DNA of 64,000 nt from Adiantum capillus-veneris (GCA_014529385.2 CM043966.1:144822711-144886710); one strand, 5' to 3'. Positions 10,043-20,862 are shown, counted from the stretch's first letter. Notes: generated by a model not told the origin, from the letters alone. Numbers and translations are program-made.

Positions 10043-11188
10043 ATGGCCAACTCTACTTCGCAAAGGCGGCCAAAGGATGAGGTCACAGCACTTGCATGCC
10101 ACAACACTAGAGGTGTAGATGATGATTGGGTGCCACAAGAGTTTACCAAAGGTGCTTGGGTATACATGCAACCCTCTGCTATTGGCCCTCATCGTGTGCG
10201 AAATCGTGCAAACTTGGATCTTCATTGGAAAGGAAAGCTCCTTGGCTTCAAGAACCGCAAAGACAAGGGGACCGTAGCCATTGTGCAACATGTTTTCTCA
10301 GTGTCAACCATGCATTTGTAACAACCACCTCGATTTCCAACACATTGTAAGTACATGTTTTGAGAATACAAAGCTAGGTGTGAAATCACAGTGTAATGTT
10401 ATTATGGATTCATACTTAAGATTTGTCATGCATTTATAGTCATATTTCCATCCACGTTGGTGGAGGAGCAGCCACTACATAGTCTCTCCGGCACATTCAA
10501 TGCTATACATGCGGATATTGGAGCAATAATGTTCCCACATCTTTGCCCAACCAAACTGGTTCAAAGAAGGATTTTCTTCTATTCTCACTCCTATATTGTC
10601 CCTACTTCTACACAAGCGTTTGGAACGCTTGAACCCATCAAAGTAACTTCCTTATTAAGTATGAAGTGGCCGGTGCCAGATTTGTGGTCGGTAGCATCTT
10701 TCAAGCAAAAGATGATAATGGATGTCCAAAACTCTTTGAAATACTCTAAAGCTTCTAGGTCTGTGGGCTTGAGTTGGTGTTTGCCTATTCATTGTTTTGT
10801 GCACATTTTTAAAGAGTTTAGATTTGTGGAGACTACCACAATGCTTGTATGTAAAGATGCGCATTACGAGGAATTAGGAAGGCTTTTAGAAGAGGACTGG
10901 GGTTTTGTGGAGGGCATGCACAACGGGGACCAGTACCGTTGTAAGGTTGGACCTTCAGGTATTGGAATGCGCTATTTAAAATCTCGCACCTCCTTGTACA
11001 TACGATTTCACTATGATCGTTGGATGTGCAAGCTTGGAGTGTGGACTCCCTTACAAAGTGTAGACAACGCTATTGCAAGCTTTGACATTGCAGTGAAGAT
11101 GCCCAACGATGCTTTGGAGGCAGTCCAAGTGAACAAGCATTGGACTCTCAGTAATGTTCGAGAACATTTGGTTATTATGGGTTTTTAG
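10043..11188 (+). pseudogene. E4 plus-strand gene, first half (unidentified protein)
   Basis: ATG 10043 opens a 92-residue frame (MANSTSQRRPKDEV...). A longer frame spans about 10440-11188 and contains YDRWMCKLGVW and LLEEDWGFVEGMHNGDQYRC. A GTAAGT at 10347 and an AG at about 10439 could be intron borders, but the exons are not clearly in phase. Further coding-like sequence continues past a stop at 11186 to about 11370. I recognise no domain. Its place in E4, convergent with the transposase, suggests an accessory transposon protein (inference). Exon structure and intactness are unknown. Confidence 0.4.
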
Positions 11189-11629
11189 GCCCTTCAACAA
11201 GCACAATTTCGTTTACAAGGTCACAAGGTGAGAATCCTTCCACCACATTTTCAATACATCATGGTTTGTCGATCATTGGATGCTTATTGTAATGAATGTC
11301 CGCAAATTGGGAAGAGAATGGAAGACAAATTGAAGGTCGAGGAGGACTGGGGGATGGATGGAACTATGCTATCGATCTTATAACTTTGTAACTCTTGCAA
11401 TTTTCAAACTGATCCCCGCTGTAATCAACATAATTTGCTTCGGCAAATCATCCCTTTGAATACAAATTTTTGCATTGGGATGAGAAATCATTTTTTGGTG
11501 AAAGTGCCTTTTTTTTAATGTCTTAAAAAAAGGGTTCATTATAATAGGGGGGCCACCTAACTCATTCACTATTTTCACTTTTGCAACTCTTGAGCTCCTC
11601 CACTCTCTATCTACACCCTAGGCTAGACA

Positions 11630-13198
11630 TGGATGCTTCCACAGCCTCTGCATCTGCAGCCACATCCACCCCTTTGTCACGCTTCATCCTCTTCCTCGAG
11701 GACACCAAATACAAAGGGAAGTTGGACCTCCACACCTTTTTTACTCCTCTCCCTGACCTTGATGCCACAGTTGCCCTTCACATGGATGCATTTGCCGATA
11801 TTTTTGCGTTCATGGAGATAAAATATTATGTATCTATCCCCCCACATGTAGAGATCTAGGTGCCTTGAGATCTTTTGCGCTATATACACAAAGGTGATTG
11901 CCCATTCTCCAAGCAGTTGCAACGATTCCAAGAAATTGCAACCAATGCAGGCCATTACTTGGACGAGCAAGCCCCAGGGGTGTCAGCGCTCAAGAAGCGC
12001 AAGTTGGGGGTGGAGTACCTTTCTCGGCTCGCAACATTTATCTTCTTGGTGAGCGAGGAACCTGATTTGGAGGAGCTTCGCTTACCACACCTTCAGGTTG
12101 GGTCCTTTATCAAGGACACCAAGGAGCAGCAGGTTATCCCCATGAACCCTGCAAGCGGAAGGAAAGGCACACCGGCTCGAGTACCCTAGGGGTCTTGAGG
12201 AAGTAGTTGAGAAATCCATATTTGCGACTGGCCCTAGTGACACTCCAGTGCCACTACCACTGACGGATGTGGCTATCCTAGAGGTAGAAATCAACTGCTT
12301 CTCCTCAGTGTTAGTGGATGGGGAGGAGTATGTGTTCCTGCATGATTTGGAGAAAGCATTTGGCGTGCGCATGGATGAATGCTTGAGCGTGCTATGCAAC
12401 AACACCAAATGTCCCTTAGACAATACGCCAAATGCCCTAGAAAGCAAGATCTTGCCAGATGGGGACTCTGTTGCTGACACTATTGCAGTTGTATGTGCGG
12501 AGGTCCTGGCAACAGAGAAATTGCACGTGGCTGATGAAGAATTCCAAGCCACGCAAGCCAAGGTTGAGGCTGCTAGGATGCCTATGCCATTATGCAACCT
12601 CCCATCTGATGATCCAAAGGTCGTATCTGTGGTGCATGGGAGCATTGACTTGGATGAAAAGGGCAACACGGAGGAGGACGACAAGGAGCAGGAGGTAAAC
12701 TGTATCCTAAATTTCATGTTACTATTTTATCCTTCATTGTCTTTTTTCTCAACCTTCATCGGTTTATGACAGGATGTCATGGAGGTTGATGATTTTTCTG
12801 CAAGGATGGGTGGCAAGCGGACGGGCTTTGGACCTCAAGCTTCCCTTGCGCATTACCTAGGACAACTCCCCCCTGGCGATGTGGCCATTATCCATAATGA
12901 ATTTACTCCCCAAGCCCATTTTATGACTTGGTCATTAAAAGCTTTGAGCAAGTTTTTGTGTTTGAGCACCATTGCTCAAACTGCGCATCAAGTGTTCCTA
13001 GTGCGTAAATCCCCTGTATGCCCAGCGTTTGGTACTGGCTTTCGTGGTAAAGTGCTTGCCCAGATAGGGATACATGCTTCCATTGGCTCAACTGACCCAA
13101 AGGCCATAGCGCAGTCCCTCTTGACTGGGGAGTTGCCTTCCGCGCAAAATAGGCGCCAGGAAATGGTCAAAAAAATTATGAACTCCTTAGATACATAA
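11630..13198 (+). pseudogene. E4 plus-strand gene, second half (unidentified protein)
   Basis: ATG 11630 starts MDASTASASAATSTPLSRF. After two stops near 11860-11870 the frame continues with CPFSKQLQRFQEIATNAG and LKKRKLGVEYLSRLATF to about 12180. It then shifts frame and runs to 12694. An intron at 12695-12772 (GTAAAC...GACAG, 78 bp) joins in phase to the last exon, 12773-13198, ending TAA. The protein is Leu/Ala-rich and acidic before the intron. No family was recognised. It is either one gene with 10043-11188 or a separate one. Two stops and a frame change suggest decay. Confidence 0.45.
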
Positions 13199-13396
13199 TG
13201 TAAAATCACCGTTTTGGAAGTAATAAAAAATATTTGAAATTGTCTCTCTATCTTGCAAATTCTTTTGAATGTGATTTGTCAATCTTGAAAATTGTTTCAA
13301 TTGGTGATATGAAAATTGTTTTGATTAGTGACTTTGTAATTTCAAGTTCTGTATGTAATTTCAGTCAATTTCAGTAAATTTAGGTATTTTATGTTC

Positions 13397-13545
13397 CCTA
13401 GGTGGTAGATAAGCCTACCAAGGACCAAAAAAAGCCTGGTCACAAGGGCGCGCAAATGGCCCATCCATCAGTTTTGGATGGGCCATTTGCGCGCCCTTGT
13501 GGCCAGGCTTTATTTTGCCCCTGGTAGGCTTATCTACCCCCTAGG
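13397..13545. repeat. Hairpin 1, arms about 70 bp
   Basis: The arms pair from CCTAGG at the base to GGCCCATCC / GGATGGGCC at the tip, with a loop of about 8 bases. The arms contain the GC-rich core 'acaagggcgcgcaaatggcc'. Confidence 0.95.
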
Positions 13546-13920
13546 ATACATACAAAGCACAAATTTATCGAAATGAATTGGTTTTGCATCATTAATTTAG
13601 ATGCACCCTTTCTATGGCAATTTCAGCATATGTTCACACTCAAGGACACTAGAAAAGGTGAAATTAATTATGAAATGAAGTTTCTAGCACACTATCACTT
13701 GCTTTAGCTCTACCTAGTACACCCCTGCACCAAAAAGTCCAATTACATTGGACATTTGAAATCTCCAAATTAATGTTGCATAGACACTTGGTTTCACAAT
13801 ATGTTATTTTTTTTAATATCCTATAGGGAATTCAAAGCTTGAAATGGCCAAAAAAGGGTGTCCACAAGGATCCATGTAAAATAATGTTGCAAAACCAATG
13901 GGTTTTAGTAAATTTGTGCT

Positions 13921-14090
13921 TTTTAAGTACCCTTAGGGGTAGATAAGCCTACAAGGGGCAAAAAAAAGCCTGGCCACAAGGGCGCGCAAATGGCCCATCC
14001 AAAACTGATGGATGGGCCATTTGCGCGCCCTTGTGGCCAGGCTTTTTTTTGCCCCTTATAGGCTTATCTACCCCCAAGGGTACTTAAAAA
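13921..14090. repeat. Hairpin 2, arms about 80 bp
   Basis: It has the same core as hairpin 1, with a longer base ('ttttaagtaccctt' pairing with 'aagggtacttaaaa'). The loop is the reverse complement of the loop in hairpin 1. Confidence 0.95.
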
Positions 14091-14208
14091 GCACAAATTT
14101 ACTGAAATTGACTGAAATTACATACAGAACTTGAAATTACAAAGTCATTTCATTACAAAGATAATAGACATAGTAGACACAACTGTTGAGCATATTGTCA
14201 TTGGAAAG

Positions 14209-14436
14209 TCAAATCATTCTCCTTCTATGTGTTATATCTTGAGGAGGTGGAGGTTCAACAGTCCTCGATAACTCTCGTGCCCTACCACCATGCCCACTAC
14301 CAAATGAGTTCTTGGAACGGCCAGGTGTTCGTGGCCGTTTTCTTGTGCCTTTAAGCCATGACGGCTTCTCACATCCTTGGAGGGTGTTTTTGTTGGCAGG
14401 CGGATGCTCTTTCGCGGTTTGTTTGGTGCGCGCCAT
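14209..14436 (-). CDS. Small basic ORF starting with the histone H3 tail sequence
   Basis: The 75-residue frame starts MARTKQTA at ATG 14436. These eight residues equal the start of histone H3 (residues 1-7 after the initiator Met, including the H3K4 position). After that it diverges (KEHPPANK...) into a Lys/Arg/Gly/Pro-rich stretch with GTRKRPRTPGRSK and no histone fold. A TATAAATA box lies 58 bp upstream on the same strand. It sits downstream of the transposase on the same strand, inside E4 and next to the large palindrome. Known H3-tail mimics can bind readers or modifiers of H3K4; such a role here is only a hypothesis. Alternatively it could be an exon of a longer transcript. Confidence 0.55.
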   Translation of the reverse strand: MARTKQTAKEHPPANKNTLQGCEKPSWLKGTRKRPRTPGRSKNSFGSGHGGRARELSRTVEPPPPQDITHRRRMI

Positions 14437-14493
14437 TTCGTTGGTAAGAGCTCACCTATTCTTAAGAAATGAGTGGTTTATGAGAGCATGCAA

Positions 14494-14501
14494 TATTTAT
14501 A
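14494..14501 (-). promoter_or_regulatory. Candidate TATA box for the H3-tail-like ORF
   Basis: TATAAATA on the minus strand, 58 bp before ATG 14436. Spacing and sequence fit a plant core promoter, but this is a short motif in AT-rich DNA. Confidence 0.45.
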
Positions 14502-14575
14502 AGGGCCCAATTAAAAAGAGCCCTGTTCACACTAATTTTTTTTTTTAAAGTATTATTTTTTAAATAAACATGTCG

Positions 14576-17520
14576 CTAAGAGTTGGACCCTGCGTTCACG
14601 TTTAGTGACTCGCGCAGTATCCACTTTGATCCTTGTCGCACTCTGCATCGCTGCCATGCAGCATGCTTGGTGGGACCTTGCGACATTTGCCACTTGTTGC
14701 TATGCTCTTGACGACTCCAGTTCCGCACTTCAATAGCAATCTTGGATTGTTGCGCACGCTCCATTGTGAGCTTACGAGCAAATGTTGTGCGAAAAAACCA
14801 ATTGAACATCTCCTCCAAATAATTGGATTGCACCATTCCACCACCATGTCGAGTATTTTTGAAGTACACTCCCCTTGCTCGATAATGGGACTTCTCCATG
14901 CCTTGAGTGCTAAAAATTTCAAGCGATCCATACTTGTGCATAAAAAATGCACCATGCGCGAACAAGATATGCTGTTCACATGAGTAAACGATCCACATTA
15001 TTAAATAAAAACAATCCCTTGTAATGAATACACCATGTAAAATGACTTACCATGTAATGTGTGATGTTATTTTCACCCGAAGAAAGGGTGAAGACCTTGG
15101 TAAAATCCGCCAAGGCTTTTTGAAATGATTGGCGTTGTTCTTCTGTTGTGCTGTTAAGGCCCATAAGCTTGACCATTTTATCAAAATGTGCCCAAACTTG
15201 CTTGCGCTTGTTTGCAAGCTTTCCATTTGAATCATTGTCGGTAGTAGCTTTGCATAACTCCTTCCAAAGCTCCCAAAGGTTACCTGCCTGCTGGTTGGAG
15301 CTGTTTTGAGCATCATGTCGACCTGGCTTTCCTTGGAAAACTTTCTTCAAAAAGTGTCTAGCTTTTTGTCCACTCATTGACACTTGTTGAGCAATTTCAT
15401 GGGCCTCCCCTGTGTTCTTTGCAGCAACGAACCGTGACAGCCAATGGAATTCAAGAGTACCTCCACTCTTTCAATCGCTTCCTGGGACTTTTCCAACGGT
15501 TTCATTGTGAAAGCATAGTCAATGTGGAGCTTCAATAGCCTATCAAAAATGCGCACGAATGCGTGTAATGTACAAAAATGTACATTTGATAGAGGAAATC
15601 AAAAGATTGGATTCCAAGCGTGGTCCTTTTGATCACGGTCTGGGGCATTGAGCATGGGAAATCTCAGAATAGACGCTTCCCATTCTCTACCTTCATCTCC
15701 GACATCACGACAATCTAACCCTTGTTCTCCATGTCCTTGCCATGGAAGCATGGAACCGGCCTTTGTAGTGCTCTTATGTGATTTGTTTCCATTAGGTTTG
15801 TACCCTCGAGTGCAAAATGGACAAGGCATGAGAGAAGAAGCCCCTTGTTTGCAGCCAAGCAAACACTTTATGGTCTTCAAATCCCCACCTAAGTGCCACT
15901 CCACATCATAACTACCAAAACCGTCAATCTCCAACTTCTGACCTGCAATCTGGGAGTGTATTACTTCTGTGATCCATGGAGTTCTCTCAAAAATACATGA
16001 AAGTACTCCATTGGTCTCTTTGGGCACCTCAATAGCACCCAACCACCAAATGTCTTTTTCTGATTGCACGCTAAAAGATGGGGTGGGAGATGGCTTGACT
16101 GAATCCCTTCACTTGGTTTGCAAAAGGGCCTCATTCATTAGAGTGACACTTAGCCTCTCTAACCTTCGGCCTTTCACTATTTGACACTCATCGAGTTTCA
16201 GCACAAAAGCGACTTTTGTGCCAAGCACTACAAAATAAATAGTGCTAAGACCTTAAACTTCAGAGTCTATGATAAGAATAATACCAAAGAAAAAAGTAAC
16301 GTGTGTCACCTTCTTCAGGTAACTCGTAAAATCTAAGCATGGCTTCTTGAAGCCTTCTAAGATCCACGAAAATATTGTTCCACATTGTGTAAGGAAAGCC
16401 CTTCTCCAAAGGTCTTATGGATTGTTTCTTACCTTTTCTCCTTGTCTTTTTTGCGCACGAAGCATAAAGGGAAGATGGCATTGTGACCTCAATGTGTAGG
16501 TATGTCCCAATGCAGGAGAACACATCTTCATTTGTGGCCTTCTTTGCGAGCTTGACCTTGTGAGGAAAGGGAAATAGGTTTTTCACAATGCCATGTTCTT
16601 TGAGGGCATCCTTTAGGAGTTGGAAAATAGCCTGATAGGCTTTGGTGCTTATTCCAGTCTCATCACAAGCTTGTTGTTGAACGTCATCATCACTAACCAC
16701 ATTTCTTAATTTACGCATAAGGTCCTTGGTGATTGCATCCTTAATGTGCTTACCTCCAGGCGATTGTAAGATAGAAATCACGTCCTGGGTATTGATACAA
16801 CTAGTGAGAAGGTTGACTCGATCATCTTGGCTTGTTCCACCGCATGCCTCCTGGATGAAGTTTCTAGAAACAAATAAACATAAATGTTAGAAAATAGTGT
16901 GAAGTAAGAATGCATCATGCAAGTAAAGGCCAAATCACCTTGTGGCTGTAACTCGTCGTTTGCGTGCTGTCTCCTGAATATGCAAGAGTTTCAATGGATG
17001 AATACGTGCGTTTGCATTCCCTTGCACCAAGGGGTGTTTCTTTCAAGTATGTGATGTTGTTGGTAAGCTTTTGGATGTGGGACTCCTTTTCTTGCATTTG
17101 TTGTTCAAGAGTTTTAACTACCCTCTCCGAAGAGGCAACACTCTCTTGTAATGCCGTCGTCTTGAGGTGAAGAGCTTGACATTCGTGCATTCACATATGC
17201 AAAGAAGCACCTGCACCCACATACAACCGCTTGCAATAGCCTAACAAACCTGCTTCTCCCCTCCCAAGAAATTGAAGAAATGTGGAAAGTCAATTAAACG
17301 GTGGATGGAAGCAGCTTATAGGATCATAAGCGTACAAATGGCCATCCACCCAAATGTCAACATTGGTCTCACAAGCGGTGCGACGTTCCTGTGATGACCT
17401 TTGATCACCTTCACTAGTGTTCTTCAGTGCAAATGCCGTGGGTAAGCGAATATGTATGCTTTTGGTGTGCGGAGTACGTGGTGGTGGAAGCAAACCATTT
17501 GTGATGTCCGTGAGCACCAT
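14576..17520 (-). pseudogene. E4 transposase-like gene, multi-exon, lightly damaged
   Basis: Exons on the minus strand: from ATG 17520 (MVLTDITNG...); a coiled-coil exon about 17190-16939 (LEQQMQEKESHIQKL); 16863-16310; 16227 to about 15560; to 15051; then 14971-14576 after a clear 79-bp intron (GTAAGT...ACAG). Exons 16863-16310 and 16227 onward join in phase. Key motifs in order: KLDECQIVKGRR (candidate first Asp), GGDLKTIKC then CPFC (second Asp and zinc pair), CTLHAFVRIFDRLL, THYMHILFAHGAFF, and YGSLEIFSTQGMEK. I recall this order from uncharacterised transposase-like proteins of cnidarians and other animals. Damage: a TGA near 16110 (which a 42-bp intron could remove), a TGA near 15597, and a frameshift near 15425. 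Confidence 0.65.
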
Positions 17521-17582
17521 GGAAGCTGTTGCGTGAGGAAGCAAATGATGAAAAGATAGAGGGAGAAGGGTAGAGAGGTTGA

Positions 17583-17700
17583 GGAACATGGGAGGAGAGA
17601 AGGAGGGAGGGGGGGGAGGGAGAGATTGGGGAGGAGGAGGAAGGTAGGGGCAGGGAGGGAGAGGAGAGGGAGAGAGAGAGGAGGGAGGAGGAGGAGAGAA
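17583..17700. repeat. Purine-rich GGA/GGGAGA tract
   Basis: Almost pure A/G on the plus strand, so CT-rich upstream of the transposase ATG at 17520. The Pro/Ser-rich open frame reading through it on the minus strand is a by-product of composition. Confidence 0.8.
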
Positions 17701-17704
17701 CAAA

Positions 17705-18090
17705 ATGTTTATTACTTTTTGGGGGAAAAGAGTTTTGAAAAAATGGACTTTCTAAGCTTGTGGGTTAAAAAATGATTTTTGGATATGTATATATGTTGGG
17801 AGGGAGTTTTAAGTTGGAAACAAGTAAAAATGATTTTTTTTAAAAAAAGTCAAATTTTGTCTCTTTGTGACCCACGTTTTTGCTGATGTGGACACACCCC
17901 TATGCTTCCTTCACTTTAAAAAAAGCTAGAGAGAGAAAGTAACCTGTTAGGTCCACATCCTACATTTGTCTAAAAAAAAGGCTAGAAAAGCCTACTCAAA
18001 ACTACCTTCTTCAATGCCCTTTCCCCCTAAACCCCACACAACATTAGCCTTAATCCCTAAAAATTAGGATTCCTTACAAGGCCCATGCAA
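17705..18090. other. E4 right subterminal region, non-coding
   Basis: AT-rich flank between the transposase leader and the right inverted repeat. Nothing recognised. Confidence 0.45.
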
Positions 18091-18107
18091 GGTTCATATT
18101 TCTCCTA
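18091..18107 (-). repeat. E4 right terminal inverted repeat
   Basis: Reverse complement of 9270-9286 with one mismatch. It is followed by ATGAGG and the resumed RT sequence. Confidence 0.8.
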
Positions 18108-18108
18108 A

Positions 18109-19425
18109 TGAGGCATAGATTATGAAGAGACTTTTGCTCCCACTTGTCGTATGACTACTGTGCGTTTTCTATGTGCATTGATAGCTCATTTTGGTTGGGA
18201 TGTACATCAATCAGACATTGTTACTGCTTTCTTGAATGGTGACATATTTGTGGAAGTTTATGTAACGTAGCCTCGCGATTTTGTCATTAAAGGACAAGAG
18301 GACAAAGTGTACAAATGTAACAAGTCTTTGTATGGGTTGAAGCAATCTCCTCATGCTTGGTATGAGAAATCTGACACTCATTTGGTTAAACGAGGCTTTC
18401 GTAACAGTCCAACAGAAAGCACATTGTATGTAAAGCGTGAGGGTGATGTACTTCTCATTGTGGTTCTTTATGTCGATGATTTGCTGATCACTGGACCAAA
18501 TGAGAGACATATTGCTGAATTTAAGGCTGATTTGAATGCTACTTTCAAGATGAAAGATTTGGGACTGTTGCATCATTACTTGGGTATACAGTTTAAGCAG
18601 TGTGATGGTGGTGTTGCTTTGTGTCAGAAAAGTTACATAGAGACATTGCTATGTAAGTTTGGACTTGAGGATTGCAAACCTATTGTCACTCCAATGGAAA
18701 CACGTTTGAAGTTGAGTCTACATGATGCTGGCGATCCTACTGATGTCACTCATTACCAAATTGTTGTTGGCTGCCTCATTTATGTATGCAACACAAGGCC
18801 AGATATTCAGTTTGCAGTCTCACAGGTCAACAGATTTATGCATAGCCCAGGGTCTAAGCATTGGCAGGCTATCAAGAGGATTTTCCGCTAGCTTAGTGGC
18901 ACTTTACATCTTGGCTTGTTTTATCCCAAGGGGGGATCATTGCCGCCAGACTTACATGCTTTTTCGGACTTAAATTGGGCTGGTTGTTTTGACATGCGAG
19001 TGTCCACAAGTGGTTTTTGTTTCATGCTTGGCAGTTCATGTATATCATGGTTGAGCAAGAAGCAACCTAATGTGGCCACTTCGAGTTGTGAGGCTGAGTA
19101 TAGGGTAGTCTTCACAGCTATGGTTGAGTGTGTATGGCTCACACGCCTTATGGTTGATGTGGGTGTTGGACAGGACACTGCCAACACGATCTACACTGAC
19201 AGTCAGAGCCCATTGGCAGTTGCGAGGAACCCAGTTTTTCATGCTCGCACAAAGCACATTGAGGTGCATTACCACTATGTCAGGGAGAGACTCTTAGCAG
19301 GAGAGATCAGCTTGGCTTATGTGCCAACACAGAAAAACCTTGCAGATCTTTTCACAAAGGCATTGTCTCGTGAGAAGCTTGAAGCTTTCCACAAAGCTTT
19401 GGGCTTACTCCCCTTTGTGGACTGA
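18109..19425 (+). pseudogene. E3 reverse transcriptase and RNase H, C-terminal part
   Basis: The reading resumes with DYEETFAP and FGWDVHQSDIVTAFLNG, then KCNKSLYGLKQSPHAW and the catalytic box VVLYVDDLLITG (YVDD). Connection motifs follow (YCNTRPDI-like VCNTRPDIQFAVSQVNRFM). The Ty1/copia RNase H has SDLNWAGC, SSCEAEYR, TDSQSPLAVARNP and HIEVHYHYVRE, with its acidic residues in place, ending VPTQKNLADLFTKAL. In-frame stops at about 18272 (TAG) and 18890 (TAG) break it. Its N-terminal part is at 8625-9268, left of E4. Confidence 0.92.
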
Positions 19426-19488
19426 TCATATCCTCAGAGCATGGCACTTCCCTTTACTCATGTGCTAGCTCTCGTTCACCGCATCACT

Positions 19489-19500
19489 CCAGGGGGGATT
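19489..19500 (+). other. E3 polypurine tract
   Basis: A run of G with flanking A ('ccaggggggatt') directly before the TGTTACC of the 3' LTR, the site where plus-strand synthesis is primed. Confidence 0.85.
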
Positions 19501-19726
19501 TGTTACCATATACATGTGGTAGTGATGTGTGTGAACACACTAGGACCGCCGGGCATTTTTTCCCTCTTTAGGAGGTTTTTTCCCCCATGCATTGTATATA
19601 TGCCCATCACTCTAGGGCTATCTATCTTTCCATTGCATACTAAGTAACACACTCTCTATTGTGTGCCTTGAGCTTTCTTCGTCTTCTCCAAGCTGTGTGT
19701 GTTTCTCTGCAACCCTAATTCCAACA
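19501..19726 (+). repeat. E3 3' LTR
   Basis: It begins TGTTACC and ends CCAACA. The next bases, CTTTC (19727-19731), are the second copy of the target site (CTTTA on the left). Confidence 0.93.
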
Positions 19727-20841
19727 CTTTCTTTCTCTCAATGCCTCTTTCCCCACGTGCTTGCTCCACCGCTACTCCACTGACCCTTGTGGCGAGACCG
19801 TCGCATAGTGCCCCGGGTGGGCCGCCATATCTACGAAACACGAGAGCTCCCACTCTAATCCACGCTCTACAAAGGGATTACGGTGCGCCCCTTATACTTG
19901 GCTTGCCGGTTACCACACTGCGCATATGGGATTGCCCTATGCCACATGGCAGCCACGGACCCCCTAAGCCTCTAAGGCCCTTGCAAATTTTCAAAAAAAT
20001 CCTCATACATTGTTTTTTTTTTTTGGCCCTCCTTCCCCAGGCTCCCATGTATCACCAGATGGTCAGAATCTCAAGCTATCAGACCGTGTCAGAGTTCCAT
20101 CACGTGACTACAAGCCATGCAAACCTCACCCCCTTGGCCTTCTTCAGGCTGGTTATCTGAAGCCGCAAAAACCCGACAAAATCATTTGTATACTCCCCGT
20201 CTGCAAAGCATCCCCAACTTTGACCTTCAATATACCGCTACTCCGTTCGGCGAGCCGTAAATTCCTGATGAGGTTGTATGATGCATACCTTGCTCTAGAA
20301 CCTTGTCGATGCTCAAAAGATGCGAGATGGCACGATTTCCCATGTGGTCAGGTGGGCACTAACCTAGCCCTCGGCAAAACTTCAATTAGCCATAAACTGA
20401 AATCCGTAGCTTTGATCTGCAATCTGAATAGACATGTAGGCTCCATAAATTGAGCACTACGCGCCTTTACTCGGACATCCACTTGGGCCACGTGTCCCCA
20501 GCTTCCCTGTCCGATAAGAATCTGCTACACTTCGTACCTTCAAACTCCAATATCTTGGGCTCCGTAGCTCGGTTTGATGAGCCATCTTGACCTGCTCCTT
20601 CACCACTTCAAGCTCTACATTCTTGGATCCAAAGATTGCACCTTGAATCTCCTTCACCTGCTCCCCAAATTAGCCCCTTATGGAGCCTTTCTTGGCCTAT
20701 CAATCGCATCAGTCATACATCTCCGCTGCTACCTGTCAGTCCATGATCCTTCTAGCTGCTCCAACCTTTTTTCATGCTTCTATTAGCTTGCACATATCTT
20801 CCTATGCCATCTTCTATGGTCGACACACTTTGGTTGTACCT
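19727..20841 (-). repeat. E2 3' LTR, second segment
   Basis: It aligns with 26822-28235 but lacks about 310 bp present in the right LTR (about 26892-27205). It ends GTACCT where the right copy ends GTACCA. Open frames inside it are non-coding. Confidence 0.9.
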
Positions 20842-20862
20842 TCATTGCCCACCCCCTAGTTG
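20842..20862 (-). other. E2 polypurine tract
   Basis: Read on the minus strand, CTAGGGGGTGGGCAATGA abuts the 3' LTR. E6 has the nearly identical CTAGGGGGTGGGCAAATTA at the same place, which links the two elements. Confidence 0.75.

Larger units (their letters stand above)
13330..14146. repeat. 817-bp large palindrome between the convergent E4 genes
   Basis: The outer arms (about 13330-13380 and 14095-14146) are near-perfect inverted copies. Each half carries a hairpin (13397-13545 and 13921-14090). The loops of the two hairpins are reverse complements of one another, so the whole is one inverted repeat. Similarity weakens toward the centre near 13740. It could end both transcripts or be a composite MITE inserted in E4. 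Confidence 0.9.
9270..18107. mobile_element. E4: 8.8-kb DNA transposon of unassigned family
   Basis: The ends are inverted repeats: TAGGAAAAATATGAACC at 9270-9286 against the complement of 18091-18107, with one mismatch in 17 and weaker similarity further in. The flanks read ACAT on the left and ATGA on the right, so the target duplication is either AT or absent. The element splits the E3 reverse transcriptase between the AKGYAQQ and DYEETFAP motifs. Inside are a plus-strand multi-exon gene, a large palindrome, a small H3-tail-like ORF and a minus-strand transposase. The superfamily could not be named. Confidence 0.82.
7175..19726 (+). mobile_element. E3: Ty1/copia retrotransposon, internally deleted and interrupted
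   Basis: Direct LTRs of about 226 bp (7175-7401 and 19501-19726) begin TGTTACC and end CCAAC(A/G). A tRNA-Met-type primer site follows the left LTR and a G-rich polypurine tract precedes the right. Gag is followed directly by reverse transcriptase and RNase H, with protease and integrase missing. The target duplication is CTTTA/CTTTC. Removing E3 rejoins the E2 LTR. A solo LTR (8822-9142) and DNA transposon E4 (9270-18107) are inserted in the RT. Confidence 0.93.

Noticed and set aside
12082-12717. 211-residue minus-strand Ser/Thr-rich frame
   Set aside because: It is the shadow of the plus-strand E4 frame, which has an in-phase intron and better composition.
14312-14548. Plus-strand frame over the H3-tail-like ORF
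   Set aside because: It is the complement of the minus-strand ORF and has no motif.
17521-17703. Pro/Ser-rich N-terminal extension of the E4 transposase frame
   Set aside because: It reads through a purine-rich tract and probably is the leader; ATG 17520 is a better start.
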